Shown: positions 9,242-21,789 of the stretch, piece after piece
How positions within the stretch are numbered: position 1 is the stretch's first letter
Layout: every line of letters begins with the position of its first letter
Assembly: GCA_945910005.1 (NCBI GenBank)
Contig: CAMDTW010000537.1
Coordinates: 39,201 to 103,200 of the forward strand
DNA from: Isoperla grammatica
Taxonomy: Eukaryota > Arthropoda > Insecta > Plecoptera > Perlodidae
Direction of reading: 5' to 3'
Length of the DNA stretch: 64,000 nucleotides
Notes under the pieces: generated by a model
Database searches by the model: none
Told to the model about the DNA's origin: nothing
Seen by the model: only the letters and a program-made list of their open reading frames with translations
Position numbers and translations under genes: made by a program

Positions 9242-12200
9242 GTGCGGGTGAGGGGGGGGGTCGAGGAGTCGGGTCCAAGGAGACCATCTATTGGGGGTGG
9301 GGGGTGCGGGTGAGGGGGGGGGGTCGAGGAGTCGGGTCCAAGGAGACCATCTATTGGGGGTGGGGGGTGCGGGTGAGGGGGGGGGGGGTCGAGGAGTCGG
9401 GTCCAAGGAGACCATCTATTGGGGGTGGGGGGTGCGGGTGAGGGAGGGGGGTCGAGGAGTCGGGTCCTAGGAGACCATCTATTGGGGGTGGGGGGTGCGG
9501 GTGAGGGAGGGGAGTCGAGGAGTCGGGTCCTAGGAGACCATCTATTGGGGGTGGGGGGTGCGGGTGAGGGGGGGGGGGGGTCGAGGAGTCGGGTCCAAGG
9601 AGACCATCTATTGGGGGGGGGGGGGTGCGGGTGAGGGAGATGGGTCGAGGAGTCGGGTCCTAGGAGACCATCTATTGGGGGTGGGGGGTGCGGGTGAGGG
9701 GGGGGGTCGAGGAGTCGGGTCCAAGGAGACCATCTATTGGGGGTGGGGGGTGCGGGTGAGGGAGGGGGGTCGAGGAGTCGGGTCCTAGGAGACCATCTAT
9801 TGGGGGTGGGGGGTGCGGGTGAGGGGGGGGGGTCGAGGAGTCGGGTCCAAGGAGACCATCTATTGGGGGTGGGGGGTGCGGGTGAGGGAGGGGGGTCGAG
9901 GAGTCGGGTCCTAGGAGACCATCTATTGGGGGTGGGGGGTGCGGGTGAGGGAGGGGGGTCGAGGAGTCGGGTCCTAGGAGACCATCTATTGGGGGTGGGG
10001 GGTGCGGGTGAGGGGGGGGGGGTCGAGGAGTCGGGTCCTAGGAGACCATCTATTGGGGGTGGGGGGTGCGGGTGAGGGAGGGGGGTCGAGGAGTCGGGTC
10101 CTAGGAGACCATCTATTGGGGGTGGGGGGTGCGGGTGAGGGAGGGGGGTCGAGGAGTCGGGTCCTAGGAGACCATCTATTGGGGGTGGGGGGTGCGGGTG
10201 AGGGAGGGAGGTCGAGGAGTCGGGTCCTAGGAGACCATCTATTGGGGGTGGGGGGTGCGGGTGAGGGAGGGGGGTCGAGGAGTCGGGTCCTAGGAGACCA
10301 TCTATTGGGGGTGGGGGGTGCGGGTGAGGGGGGGGGGTCGAGGAGTCGGGTCCAAGGAGACCATCTATTGGGGGTGGGGGGTGCGGGTGAGGGAGGGGGG
10401 TCGAGGAGTCGGGTCCAAGGAGACCATCTATTGGGGGTGGGGGGTGCGGGTGAGGGGGGGGGGTCGAGGAGTCGGGTCCTAGGAGACCATCTATTGGGGG
10501 TGGGGGGTGCGGGTGAGGGAGGGGGGTCGAGGAGTCGGGTCCTAGGAGACCATCTATTGGGGGTGGGGGGTGCGGGTGAGGGAGGGGGGTCGAGGAGTCG
10601 GGTCCAAGGAGACCATCTATTGGGGGTGGGGGGTGCGGGTGAGGGAGGGGGGTCGAGGAGTCGGGTCCAAGGAGACCATCTATTGGTGGTGGGGGGTGCG
10701 GGTGAGGGAGGGGGGTCGAGGAGTCGGGTCCTAGGAGACCATCTATTGGGGGTGGGGAGTGCGGATGAGGGAGGGGGGTCGAGGAGTCGGGTCCAAGGAG
10801 ACCATCTATTGGGGGTGGGGGGTGCGGGTGAGGGAGGGGGGTCGAGGAGTCGGGTCCAAGGAGACCATCTATTGGTGGTGGGGGGTGCGGGTGAGGGAGG
10901 GGGGTCGAGGAGTCGGGTCCAAGGAGACCATCTATTGGTGGTGGGGGGTGCGGGTGAGGGAGGGGGGTCGAGGAGTCGGGTCCTAGGAGACCATCTATTG
11001 GGGGTGGGGGGTGCGGGTGAGGGGGGGTTCGAGGAGTCGGGTCCTAGGAGACCATCTATTGGGGGTGGGGGGTGCGGGTGAGGGAGGGGGGTCGAGGAGT
11101 CGGGTCCTAGGAGACCATCTATTGGGGGTGGGGAGTGCGGGTGAGGGAGGGGGGTCGAGGAGTCGGGTCCAAGGAGACCATCTATTGGTGGTGGGGGGTG
11201 CGGGTGAGGGAGGGGGGTCGAGGAGTCGGGTCCTAGGAGACCATCTATTGGGGGTGGGGGGTGCGGGTGAGGGGGGGGGGTCGAGGAGTCGGGTCCTAGG
11301 AGACCATCTATTGGGGGTGGGGGGTGCGGGTGAGGGGGGGGGGTCGAGGAGTCGGGTCCTAGGAAGCCATCTATTAGGGGGGGGTGCGGGTGAGGGGGGG
11401 GGGGTCGAGGAGTCGGGTCCTAGGAGACCATCTATTGGGGGTGGGGGGTGCGGGTGAGGGAGGGGGGTCGAGGAGTCGGGTCCTAGGAGACCATCTATTG
11501 GGGGTGGGGGGTGCGGGTGAGGGGGGGGGGTCGAGGAGTCGGGTCCTAGGAGACCATCTATTGGGGGTGGGGGGTGCGGGTGAGGGAGGGGGGTCGAGGA
11601 GTCGGGTCCTAGGAGACCATCTATTGGGGGTGGGGGGTGCGGGTGAGGGAGGGGGGTCGAGAAGTCGGGTCCAAGGAGACCATCTATTGGGGGTGGGGGG
11701 TGCGGGTGAGGGAGGGGGGTCGAGGAGTCGGGTCCTAGGAGACCATCTATTGGGGGGGGGGGGTGCGGGTGAGGGAGGGGGGTCGAGGAGTCGGGTCCAA
11801 GGAGACCATCTATTGGGGGTGGGGGGTGCGGTTGAGGGAGGGGGGTCGAGGAGTCGGGTCCTAGGCGACCATCTATTGGGGGTGGGGGGTTCGGATGAGG
11901 GGGGGGGGTCGAGGAGTCGGGTCCAAGGAGACCATCTATTGGTGGTGGGGGGTGCGGGTGAGGGGTGGGGGGGGTCGAGGAGTCGGGTCCTAGGCGACCA
12001 TCTATTGGGGGTGGGGGGTGCGGGTGAGGGGGGGGGGTCGAGGAGTCGGGTCCAAGGAGACCATCTATTGGTGGTGGGGGGTGCGGGTGAGGGTGGGAAG
12101 TCGAGGAGTCGGGTCCTAGGAGACCATCTATTGGGGGTAGGGGGTGCGGGTGAGGGGTGAGGGGGGTCGAGGAGTCGGGTCCTAGGAGACCATCTATTGG

Positions 12201-14940
12201 GGGTGGGGGGTGCGGGTGAGGGGTGAGGGGGGTCGAGGAGTCGGGTCCTAGGAGACCATCTATTGGGGGTGGGGGGTGCGGGTGAGGGGTGAGGGGGGTC
12301 GAGGAGTCGGGTCCTAGGAGACCATCTATTGGTGGTGGGGGGTGCGGGTGAGGGAGGGGGGTCGAGGAGTCGGGTCCTAGGAGACCATCTATTGGGGGTG
12401 GGGGGTGCGGGTAAGGGAGGGGGGTCGAGGAGTCGGGTCCTAGGAGACCATCTATTAAGGGTGGGAGGTGCGGGTGAGGGAGGGGGGTCGAGGAGTCGGG
12501 TCCAAGGAGACCATCTATTGGGGGTGGGGGGTGCGGGTGAGGGAGGGGGGTCGAGGAGTCGGGTCCTAGGAGACCATCTATTGGGGGTGGGGGGTGCGGG
12601 TGAGGGGTGAGGGGGGTCGAGGAGTCGGGTCCTAGGAGACCATCTATTGGGGGTGGGGGGTGCGGGTGAGGGGTGAGGGGGGTCGAGGAGTCGGGTCCTA
12701 GGAGACCATCTATTGGGGGTGGGGGGTGCGGGTGAGGGGTGAGGGGGGTCGAGGAGTCGGGTCCTAGGAGACCATCTATTGGTGGTGGGGGGTGCGGGTG
12801 AGGGAGGGGGGTCGAGGAGTCGGGTCCTAGGAGACCATCTATTGGGGGTGGGGGGTGCGGGTGAGGGAGGGGGGTCGAGGAGTCGGGTCCTAGGAGACCA
12901 TCTATTGGGGGTGGGGGGTGCGGGTGAGGGAGGGGGGTCGAGGAGTCGGGTCCAAGGAGACCATCTATTGGGGGTGGGGGGTGCGGGTGAGGGGGGGGGG
13001 GGGGTCGAGGAGTCGGGTCCAAGGAGACCATCTAATGGGGGTGGGGGGTGCGGGTGAGGGAGGGGGGTCGAGGAGTCGGGTCCAAGGAGACCATCTATTG
13101 GGGGTGGGGGGTGCGGGTGAGGGAGGGGGGTCGAGGAGTCGGGTCCAAGGAGACCATCTATTGGGGGTGGGGGGTGCGGGTGAGGGAGGGGGGTCGAGGA
13201 GTCGGGTCCAAGGAGACCATCTATTGGGGGTGGGGGGTGCGGGTGAGGGAGGGGGGTCGAGGAGTCGGGTCCAAGGAGACCATCTATTGGGGGTGGGGGG
13301 TGCGGGTGAGGGAGGGGGGGTCGAGGAGTCGGGTCCAAGGAGACCATCTATTGGGGGTGGGGGGTGCGGGTGAGGGGGGGGGGGGGGTCGAGGAGTCGGG
13401 TCCAAGGAGACCATCTATTGGGGGTGGGGGGTGCGGGTGAGGGAGGGGGGTCGAGGAGTCGGGTCCAAGGAGACCATTTATTGGGGGTGGGGGGTGCGGG
13501 TGAGGGAGGGGGGTCGAGGAGTCGGGTCCAAGGAGACGATCTATTGGGGGTGGGGGGTGCGGGTGAGGGAGGGGGGTCGAGGAGTCGGGTCCAAGGAGAC
13601 CATCTATTGGGGGTGGGGGGTGCGGGTGAGGGGGGGGGGGGTCGAGAAGTCGGGTCCTAGGAGACCATCTATTGGGGGTGGGGGGTGCGGGTGAGGGAGG
13701 GGGGTCGAGGAGTCGGGTCCAAGGAGACCATCTATTGGGGGTGGGGGGTGCGGGTGAGGGAGGGGGGTCGAGGAGTCGGGTCCAAGGAGACCATCTTTTG
13801 GTGGTGGGGGGTGCGGGTGAGGGGGGGGGGTCGAGAAGTCGGGTCCTAGGAGACCATCTATTGGGGGTGGGGGGTGCGGGTGAGGGGGGGGTTCGAGGAG
13901 TCGGGTTTTAGGAGACCATCTATTGGGGGTGGGGGGTGCGGGTGAGGGAGGGGGGTCGAGGAGTCGGGTCCAAGGAGACCATCTATTGGGGGTGGGGGGT
14001 GCGGGTGAGGGAGGGGGGTCGAGGAGTCGGGTCCAAGGAGACCATCTATTGGGGGTGGGGGGGTGCGGGTGAGGGGGGGGGGTCGAGGAGTCGGGTCCAA
14101 GGAGACCATCTATTGGGGGTGGGGGGTGCGGGTGAGGGAGGGGGGTCGAGGAGTCGGGTCCCAGGAGACCATCTATTGGGGGTGGGGGGTGCGGGTGAGG
14201 GAGGGGGGTCGAGGAGTCGGGTCCAAGGAGACCATCTATTGGGGGTGGGGGGTGCGGGTGAGGGAGGGGGGTCGAGGAGTCGGGTCCAAGGAGACCATCT
14301 ATTGGGGGTGGGGGGTGCGGGTGAGGGGGGGGGTTCGAGAAGTCGGGTCCTAGGAGACCATCTATTGGGGGTGGGGGGTGCGGGTGAGGGGGGGGGGTCG
14401 AGGAGTCGGGTCCTAGGAGACCATCTATTGGGGGTGGGGGGTGCGGGTGAGGGAGGGGGGTCGAGGAGTCGGGTCCAAGGAGACCATCTATTGGGGGTGG
14501 GGGGTGCGGGTGAGGGAGGGGGGTCGAGGAGTCGGGTCCAAGGAGACCATCTATTGGGGGTGGGGGGTGCGGGTGAGGGGGGGGGTCGAGAAGTCGGGTC
14601 CTAGGAGACCATCTATTGGGGGTGGGGGGTGCGGGTGAGGGGGGGGGTCGAGGAGTCGGGTCCTAGGAGACCATCTATTGGGGGTGGGGGGTGCGTTCGA
14701 GGGGGGGCGGTCGAGGAGTCGGGTCCTAGGAGACCATCTATTGGTGGTGGGGGGTGCGGGTGAGGGGGGGGGACGAGGAGTCGGGTCCTAGGAGACCATC
14801 TATTGGTGGTGGGGGGTGCGGGTGAGGGGGGGGGGTCGAGGAGTCGGGTCCTAGGAGACCATCTATTGGGGGTGGGGGGTGCGGGTGAGGGGGGGGGGTC
14901 GAGGAGTCGGTTCCTAGGAGACCATCTATTGGGGGTTGGA
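9242..14940. repeat. G-rich 63-bp minisatellite, about 90 copies
   Basis: A 5.7-kb head-to-tail array. The unit is 63 bp with a non-G core (TCGAGGAGTCGGGTCC, then TAGG or AAGG, AGACCATCTATT) followed by a G-run block of the form G5-T-G6-TGC-GGG-TGA-GGG-A-G6. The G block fits the consensus for an intramolecular G-quadruplex in nearly every unit, with the C-rich strand able to form i-motifs. Variants are CCTAGG versus CCAAGG in the core, AGGGAGG versus pure G runs, and a 66-bp form with an extra TGAGGGG. Because 63 and 66 are multiples of three, several frames stay open for hundreds of codons on both strands; these are by-products of the period, not genes. Confidence 0.97.
12151..13050. repeat. 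450-bp higher-order duplication inside the minisatellite
   Basis: Three consecutive 66-bp variants followed by a GGTGGTGGGG unit occur at 12151-12340 and again at 12601-12790, exactly 450 bp apart (three 66-mers plus four 63-mers). This is a recent block duplication within the array. The second and third units after the marker already differ between the two blocks. Confidence 0.85.
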
Positions 14941-15002
14941 GGCTGAATTTGTCGCCGGGTGTCGTCAGTCATTTTCCACATTTTCCACGTATGCTGCAGT
15001 TA

Positions 15003-15652
15003 AAGGAATAGTCAGATGAACAACTAAAACACTACCATTTGTATATGTCCACCTTGAAATATGGAAAACATGACTAAAAGATACCAAAAAATTACAGAAA
15101 ACGCGATTTTTTGGCTTGTTGCTACCAAGTAGCACCTAATACCAACTCTTCTCATGTTAATTCCCATATAACAAAAATGTTACTCTGAGAAAGTAAAACC
15201 ACCGTTAAAATAGGGTGCTTATGAAAAATCGATCAGGAGGTTTAATGTGTATCGTTTCTCTACCGATTACATGCTTCTTAGTACAAATGTGTACTTCTAC
15301 AAAATGCCCTGCAATTAATTTTTTGTGACTTGATGTGTAGAAAAGCTGCAGTCTGTTTTGAGCGGCACTGTCCGCAGTCGCCGAGTGTTGTGGCTGGATT
15401 CGTATTACACAATGAGTGCTCTTTCTATCGGGTAGGCGCTAGCGATCTCAGAACCGATACAGCTGTACTACGCTTTAGAAGAAAAATGCAGCAGAGCTGG
15501 CGAAGGCAATCTCGTAGAATAGCTAAATGTTCACAATTTTTTTTCTTGAATTGAAGCAACCTACCCTATATCACTTTTATTTTGCACATAACTGAATTTT
15601 ATGCACTTACGGCTCATTGGTGATTTTTTAGTTTTTTATCTGACTATTCCTT
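15003..15652. mobile_element. MITE with TA target duplication, copy 1
   Basis: A 650-bp element with terminal inverted repeats: AAGGAATAGTCAGATGAACA at the left, and the complement of AAGGAATAGTCAGATAAAAA at the right. TA dinucleotides flank both ends (15001-15002, 15653-15654), as in Tc1/mariner-type insertions. A related copy in the opposite orientation lies at 43326-43995, which confirms the ends. No transposase is encoded, so it would need one in trans. Confidence 0.88.
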
Positions 15653-15654
15653 TA

Positions 15655-16036
15655 AATTGTTTGCATGATTCTAAGTGACTACTCAAGGTCATCTCAAGTC
15701 AGGTCGTCTCATAACTTTCCACTGTGTTAAAAATCACATGTTATTCAAATGGAAGAAACATTCAGTACAACAAATAAATACTTCAAAATGAAATTCTTGA
15801 CTCATTCTTGAATTCTAACCACATTATTATTGTAAATGTTAGTAATCAACTTTTACATTAATATACCAGTTGTTGTTGTGGGCAGGAGTACGGAGATGTT
15901 CGTGCCCATGAGACGACCTGCAGGCTTTGAGGTTTACTAAACCTCCGCTAGAAGATTGACGGATTTTGGTCACTATTTATAAACACCTATTATCTTTTAG
16001 CCTATAGGGAACCCGCAACTGACGTCACATCCGGAC
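15655..16036. other. Unique AT-rich sequence
   Basis: No gene or repeat structure recognised between the MITE and the inverted repeat at 16.04 kb. Confidence 0.3.
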
Positions 16037-16037
16037 T

Positions 16038-16295
16038 ACAACAATGGAACAAATGAATTGAACTGATGGACAAACAATCAGCTGTCAAAATAGTAAAATT
16101 GCAGCCATACAAATAAAAACAAGTGTAGCAATAGTAACTGCTCGCCATTTAAAACTTTTAACGATGGAGAACGACTAAGTGAAAGTTTTGTATGTGCATT
16201 TGTTTGTTTTTTGTTTTGTTTTCCAAAATCAGGACATTATTTTTTTTACTGCTTGTTGTTTGTCCATCGACTCAATTCATTTGTTTCATTGTTGT
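16038..16295. repeat. Inverted repeat, about 45-bp arms
   Basis: The left arm 16038-16083 (ACAACAATGGAACAAATGAA onward) pairs with the right arm 16251-16295 with a few mismatches, separated by about 167 bp. It may be the ends of a small non-autonomous transposon. No target duplication is obvious. Confidence 0.7.
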
Positions 16296-17489
16296 ATTTT
16301 AATGTATGCCCGAGTGTGAGTGCGAGATGCATTACATGTCATTTTCCAGCCACAATATAGCGGCGAGTAAACAATGAAACGCACAACTATATGATATTGC
16401 TATACCTTCTTCTAAAACAAATTTGTAATTTTTTTCAAAGAAACAGCATAGAGTTCCGAGAACGATGTTAAATTCGTCCTCTTTCTATGAGGGAGGAATA
16501 TATGTATAATATTTGTGAATACAAAAAGAACTTCTTTCGAATTTACATTTATTTTCATTTCCTTACCCAACATGACATAAGACAAAACAAATGTTGGAAA
16601 GTAGAACAATACCCGATGTTATTTGTTTCCCAACATCCAATAATAAACTTGAAATGCTGACGTCTCTTTTCAAATATTAATTATCCCATTATTCCATCTG
16701 AATTCAACATTTCAATTGTTTCTTTTATTTACATTAGTCGTTATAGTTTTGAATAGTGTTCTTTATTTGTTTATTATTGACCATTTGTCGTGAATCAATG
16801 TGAATCTATACATTAAATACATTTTTGTATTTTATAAACACCTATTAAAACATATTTTGTATTGTATTCTCCACCAATTTCAAATGCTTGTGAATACGTT
16901 TTTTTCGGCGACAATAATTTCTAATTAAAATACGATACACACGATTGAGTTGGCATGACACAGCTTGAAAACTAATACCGGTACTCTTTATTGAGCGGCT
17001 TGATTAGCGTTTGAATGTAGAAACTATGCGCATGTGCTGCTTGCTGGTCGCCTATTAGTCACGCTACAGTTGCAATATTCATTGATGCAAGAATGCGACA
17101 CATGTTGCATATTCTTCCCTCGTGAGTGTCTCCTCAAACGATCAAAACGATTGGACACAAACCGAGTTTGCAGTTTCACTTTATGACTCGCAGTCATCAC
17201 TAGTTTATCACTAGCAACAACACACGCGAGTTACTGTGTACGCTGTACGAAATGCACGAGGTACATTTAAAGCTATTTACATTTGCATGGCATCATAAAA
17301 TACGAACAGAATCTAAAGTTACATCTAGAAATTGGATTTATATTATATTTTGGGTATTTTCTATACAAATTTCAAACTCATTGGTATTACGTTAAGATCG
17401 TTGTACGTTAGGCCCTACAATTTCCAAAAGTTGGCTATTTGATATCCCATGCACTAAACAATGACGCTAGCATAGTCAACGATTGCTTT
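16296..17489. other. Unique sequence, nothing recognised
   Basis: About 1.2 kb AT-rich DNA. No credible open frame, domain or repeat seen. Confidence 0.3.
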
Positions 17490-17516
17490 ATAATAATAAT
17501 AATAATAATAATAATA
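17490..17516. repeat. (TAA)n microsatellite at the array edge
   Basis: ATA/TAA triplets run directly into the first CTAGG terminus of the Helentron-like array. Confidence 0.9.
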
Positions 17517-17517
17517 A

Positions 17518-18928
17518 CTAGGAAAACGCTCCGCGTTGACAGATGAGCGATTTTTTCAATGTATCAAATCAAATAAATCATTTGCATATCATATTACTCT
17601 TTAAAAAAAAATACCTTTATAATAAACATATGATTTTTTACAACATGGCGGATCAAGTTACAACCTTATAACTTAACTATATATTATTTCTTGATATGTA
17701 GCTAATAAATGCACGAAATATTATTAAAATCCGTTAAAAAGTTTTCTTTAAAGAAATTAAAACCTTCAAGTTGATGGATTTTCGCATAATTTCATTCGAC
17801 CGTGGTCTACTCAATAGGCTCTAATTCATAAACTATTAAACTTATTAGTGTATGGAAAGTTCCATAATGTAGATACAGACTACATCTAAAATGTAATATT
17901 AATTAATCATACAAAAATCCGCTTTTAAATCATAATAAAAGCTTTTTAATTTGTCGACCAAGTTCGTTGTTAACATTTGCATGTTTGCCGTGAACGTTAT
18001 TAAATATAACACGTCATTGTAGCCATTCTATGATAGCTATCAAAATTCCAAATACATAGTGAGAAAGGTCTGACTGCGTAAGCCATTTCGGTAGCATACT
18101 ATGTGCTTCTAACTTCAATGGTCCGCAAATGCGAATCATATCGGTGGAACACTGTAAAAACGAAGAAAATTACTGCCGTAAATTAACAATATTTGTTTAT
18201 AATATGGCGGTTGAAGCTACAATTTTGAAACTGTTGTCGTGTGTTGGTACTATTGATGGGGACTTGAATATAAAAAATTATTAATATCGGTGTGTAAGTT
18301 TTAATTTAATTAAATAAATAACAAAACATGTGTTTCAGTTGTTAATTTTTTGTAGGTTGGCATCTTACGTCATTGTAGCCATTCTATGACAGCTATCGAA
18401 ATTCTAAATAATAGTGCATAGGAACTGTTACGTACGCTATGTTTGTTGTATACTATGTGCATCTAACTGCAATAGTCCGCAAATGCGAATCATATCGATG
18501 GAACACTGTAAAAATGAAGAAATTATTGTAGTAAATAAACAATATTTTTTTATAACATGGCGGATAAACTTACAATTTTGAAACATTTGTCAAGTGTTGG
18601 TACCGTTGATAGTAATCTACAAGTGAAACATCATTAAAATCCGTTTGTAAGTTTTCATTTAATTAAATAAATAAACAAATTTTATTTTTCAGTAATTAAT
18701 TTTTGTAAGGTTGGCATCTTGACGAATTTTCCTGGTTATGTTAACAGCATCGAGTTTAGTGGTCACAAACGTTGCCCGAAAATTTCAGCCAAATACGTCA
18801 AGCCGTTTGACCTGTGCGCGACGAACAAAATTTAGCGCACATACAGACATACAGACATACAGACGCACAGACAAAGCGCCGATCGAGTTGTATGGAGAGA
18901 TTCACTCCGCTTCGCTACGCTCATCTAA
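17518..18928 (-). mobile_element. HINE unit 1 (full length)
   Basis: 1411 bp; hairpin loop TCC on the plus strand. Core repeats are visible from the GTCCGCAAATGCG phrase at 18121 and 18475 (354-bp spacing). Nearly identical to unit 10 over most of its length. Confidence 0.85.
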
Positions 18929-20363
18929 CTAGGAAAACGCTCAGCGTTGACAGATGAGCGATTTTTGTCAATGTATCAAATCAAATAAATCATTTGCATA
19001 TCATATTACTCTTTAAAAAAAAAAAAATACCTTTATAATAAACATATGATTTTTTTACAAGATGGCGGATCAAGTTGCAACCTTATAACTTAATAAGTAT
19101 ATTATTTATTGATATGTTGCTTATAAATGCACGAAATATTATTTAAATTTGTTAAGAAGTTTTCTTTAAAGAAATTAAAACCTTCAAGTTGATGGATTTC
19201 CGCATAATTTCATTCGACCGTGGTCTACTCAATAGGCTCTAATTCATAAACCATTAAACCTATAAGTGTATGGAAAGTTCCATAATGTAGATACAGACTA
19301 TATCTAAAATGTTATATTGTTTTATCATACAATTACTCGTATTTAACTATAATAATAGCTTTTTAAATTGTCGACCAAGTTTGTTGTTATTTTCTGCATG
19401 TTTGCCGTGAAAGTCATAAAACATAACACGTCATTGTAGCCATTCTACGATAGCTATCAAAATTCCAAAGACACAGTGAGAAAGGTCTGACTCTCTACGC
19501 CATTTCTTCAGCATACTATGTGCATCTAATTTCAATGGTCCGCAAATGCGAATCATATCGGTGGAACACTGTAAAAATGAAGAAAATGTCTGCCGTAAAT
19601 AAACAATATTTTTTTATAACATGGCCGTCAAAGCTAAAATTATGAAACTACTGTCGAGTGTTAGTATCATTAATGTGAACATACAAGCAAAAAATTATTT
19701 TTATCCTTGAGCAAATGGTTATTTAATTCAATAAATTAAAAAAACATGTTTTTCAGTTATTAATTTTTTGTAGGTTGGCATCTTACGTCATTGTACCCAT
19801 TCTATGACAGCTATCGAGATTCCAAATAAAAACTGAATATGTATAATTACGTACGCTATGTTTGGTGTAACATATGCACATCTTACTGCAATAGTCGGCA
19901 AATGCGAATCATATCGGTGGAACACTGTAAAAATGACGAAATTATTGTAGTAAATAAACAATATTTTTTTATAACATGGCGGATGAATTTACAATTTTGA
20001 AACTTTTGTCAAGTGCTGGTATTGTTGATGTTAATCTATAAGTGAAACATTATTTAAATCCGTGTGTAAGTTTAAAGGAAATTAAATAAATAAACAAATT
20101 TTTGTTTTCAGTAATTATTTTTTTGTAGGTTGGCATCTTGACGAATTTTGCTGGTTATGTTAACAGCATCGAGTTTAGTGGTCAAAAATGTTGACAGAAA
20201 ATTTCAGCCGAATACGTCAAGCCGTTTGATCTGTGCGCGACGAACAAAATTTAGCGCACATACAGACATACAGACATACATACATACATACATACATACA
20301 CACAGACAAAGCGCCGATCGAGTTGTATGGAGAGATTCACTCCGCTTCGCTGCGCTCATCTAA
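18929..20363 (-). mobile_element. HINE unit 2 (full length)
   Basis: 1435 bp; joined directly to units 1 and 3. The hairpin loop is TCA instead of TCC while the AACGC/GCGTT stem is intact. An expanded CATA microsatellite lies near 20275-20300. Confidence 0.85.
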
Positions 20364-21789
20364 CTAGGAAAACGCATTGCGTTGCCAGATGAGCGATGTT
20401 TTTCAATGTATCAAATCAAATAAATCATTTGCATATCATATTACTCTTAAAAAAAAAAAAACTTTATAATAAACATATGATTTTTTTACAAGATGGCGGA
20501 TCAAGTAACAACCTTATTACTTAAGTATATTTTTTCTTGATATGTTGCCAATAAATGCACGAAATATTATTTAAATCCGTTTAGAAGTTTTCATAAAGAA
20601 ATTAAAACCTTCAAGTTGATGGATTTCCGCATTATTTCATTCGACCGTGGTGTACTCAATAGGCTCTAATTCATAAACTATTAGACCTATCAGTGTATGA
20701 AAAGTTCCATAATGTAGATACAGACTATATCTAAAATGCAATTTTTGTTTAATAATACAATAACTCGCATTTAAACTATAATAATAGCTTTTTAAATTGT
20801 CGACCAAGTTTGTTGTTATTTTCTGCATGTTTGCCGTGAAAGTCATAAAACATAACACGTCATTGTAGCCATTCTATGATAGCTATCAAAATTCCAAATA
20901 CATAGTGAGAAAGGTCTGACTGCGTAAGCCATTTCGGCAGCATACTTTTTGCATCTAACTTCAATGGTCCGCAAATGCGAATCATATCGGTGGAACACTG
21001 TACAAACGAAGAAAATGTCTGCAGTAAATAAACAATATTTGTTTATAACACGGCGGGTAAAGCTTTAATTTTGAAACTGTTGTCGAGTGTTGGTACTATT
21101 GATGTGGACTTACATATAAAAAATTATTTATATCGGTTTGTAAGTTTTAATTAAATTAAAAAATAACAAAACATGTGTTTCCGTTGTTAATTTTTTGTAG
21201 GTTGGCATTTTACGTCATTGTAGCCTTTTTATGACAGCTTTCGAGATTCCAAATAAAAATGAGCAAGGTTTGATTGCGTACGCTATTTTTGTGTTTACTA
21301 TGTGCATCTTACTGCAAAGATCCGCAAATGCGAACGATATCGGTGGAACACTGTAAAAATGAAGAAATTATTGTTGTAAATAAACAATATTTTTTTATGA
21401 CATGGCGGATGAACTTACAATTTTGAAACTTTTGTCAACGGTTGGTATTGTTGATGTTAATCTACAAGTGAAACATCATTAACATCCGTTTGTAAGTTTT
21501 TATTCAATTAAATAAATAAACAAATTTTATTTTTCAGTAATTAATTTTTTGTAGGTTGGCATCTTGACGAATTTTGCTGGTTATGTTAACAGCATCGAGT
21601 TTAGTGGTCACGAACGTTGCCCGAAAATGTCAGCCAAATACGTCAAGCCGTTTGACCTGTGCGCGACGAACAAAATTTAGCGCACATACAGACATACATA
21701 CAGACATACAGACATACATACAGACACACAGACAAAGCGCCGATCGAGTTGTATGGAGAGATTCACTCCGCTTCGCTACGCTCATCTAA
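20364..21789 (-). mobile_element. HINE unit 3 (full length)
   Basis: 1426 bp; direct joins on both sides. The hairpin loop is ATT, which extends the stem to AACGCA/TGCGTT. Confidence 0.85.

Noticed and set aside
10995..13347. Proline-rich proteins of 678 and 657 residues on the minus strand
   Set aside because: They are translations of the 63/66-bp minisatellite, whose period is divisible by three; overlapping frames on both strands are equally open, with no other coding evidence.
9419..14638. Gly/Arg-rich repeat proteins on the plus strand
   Set aside because: Same minisatellite artefact; they stop and start wherever G-run length changes the phase.
15330..15554. 74-residue frame in MITE copy 1 as a gene
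   Set aside because: Shared with copy 2 only in part, lacking a start context and any known domain; treated as a conserved DNA block of the element.
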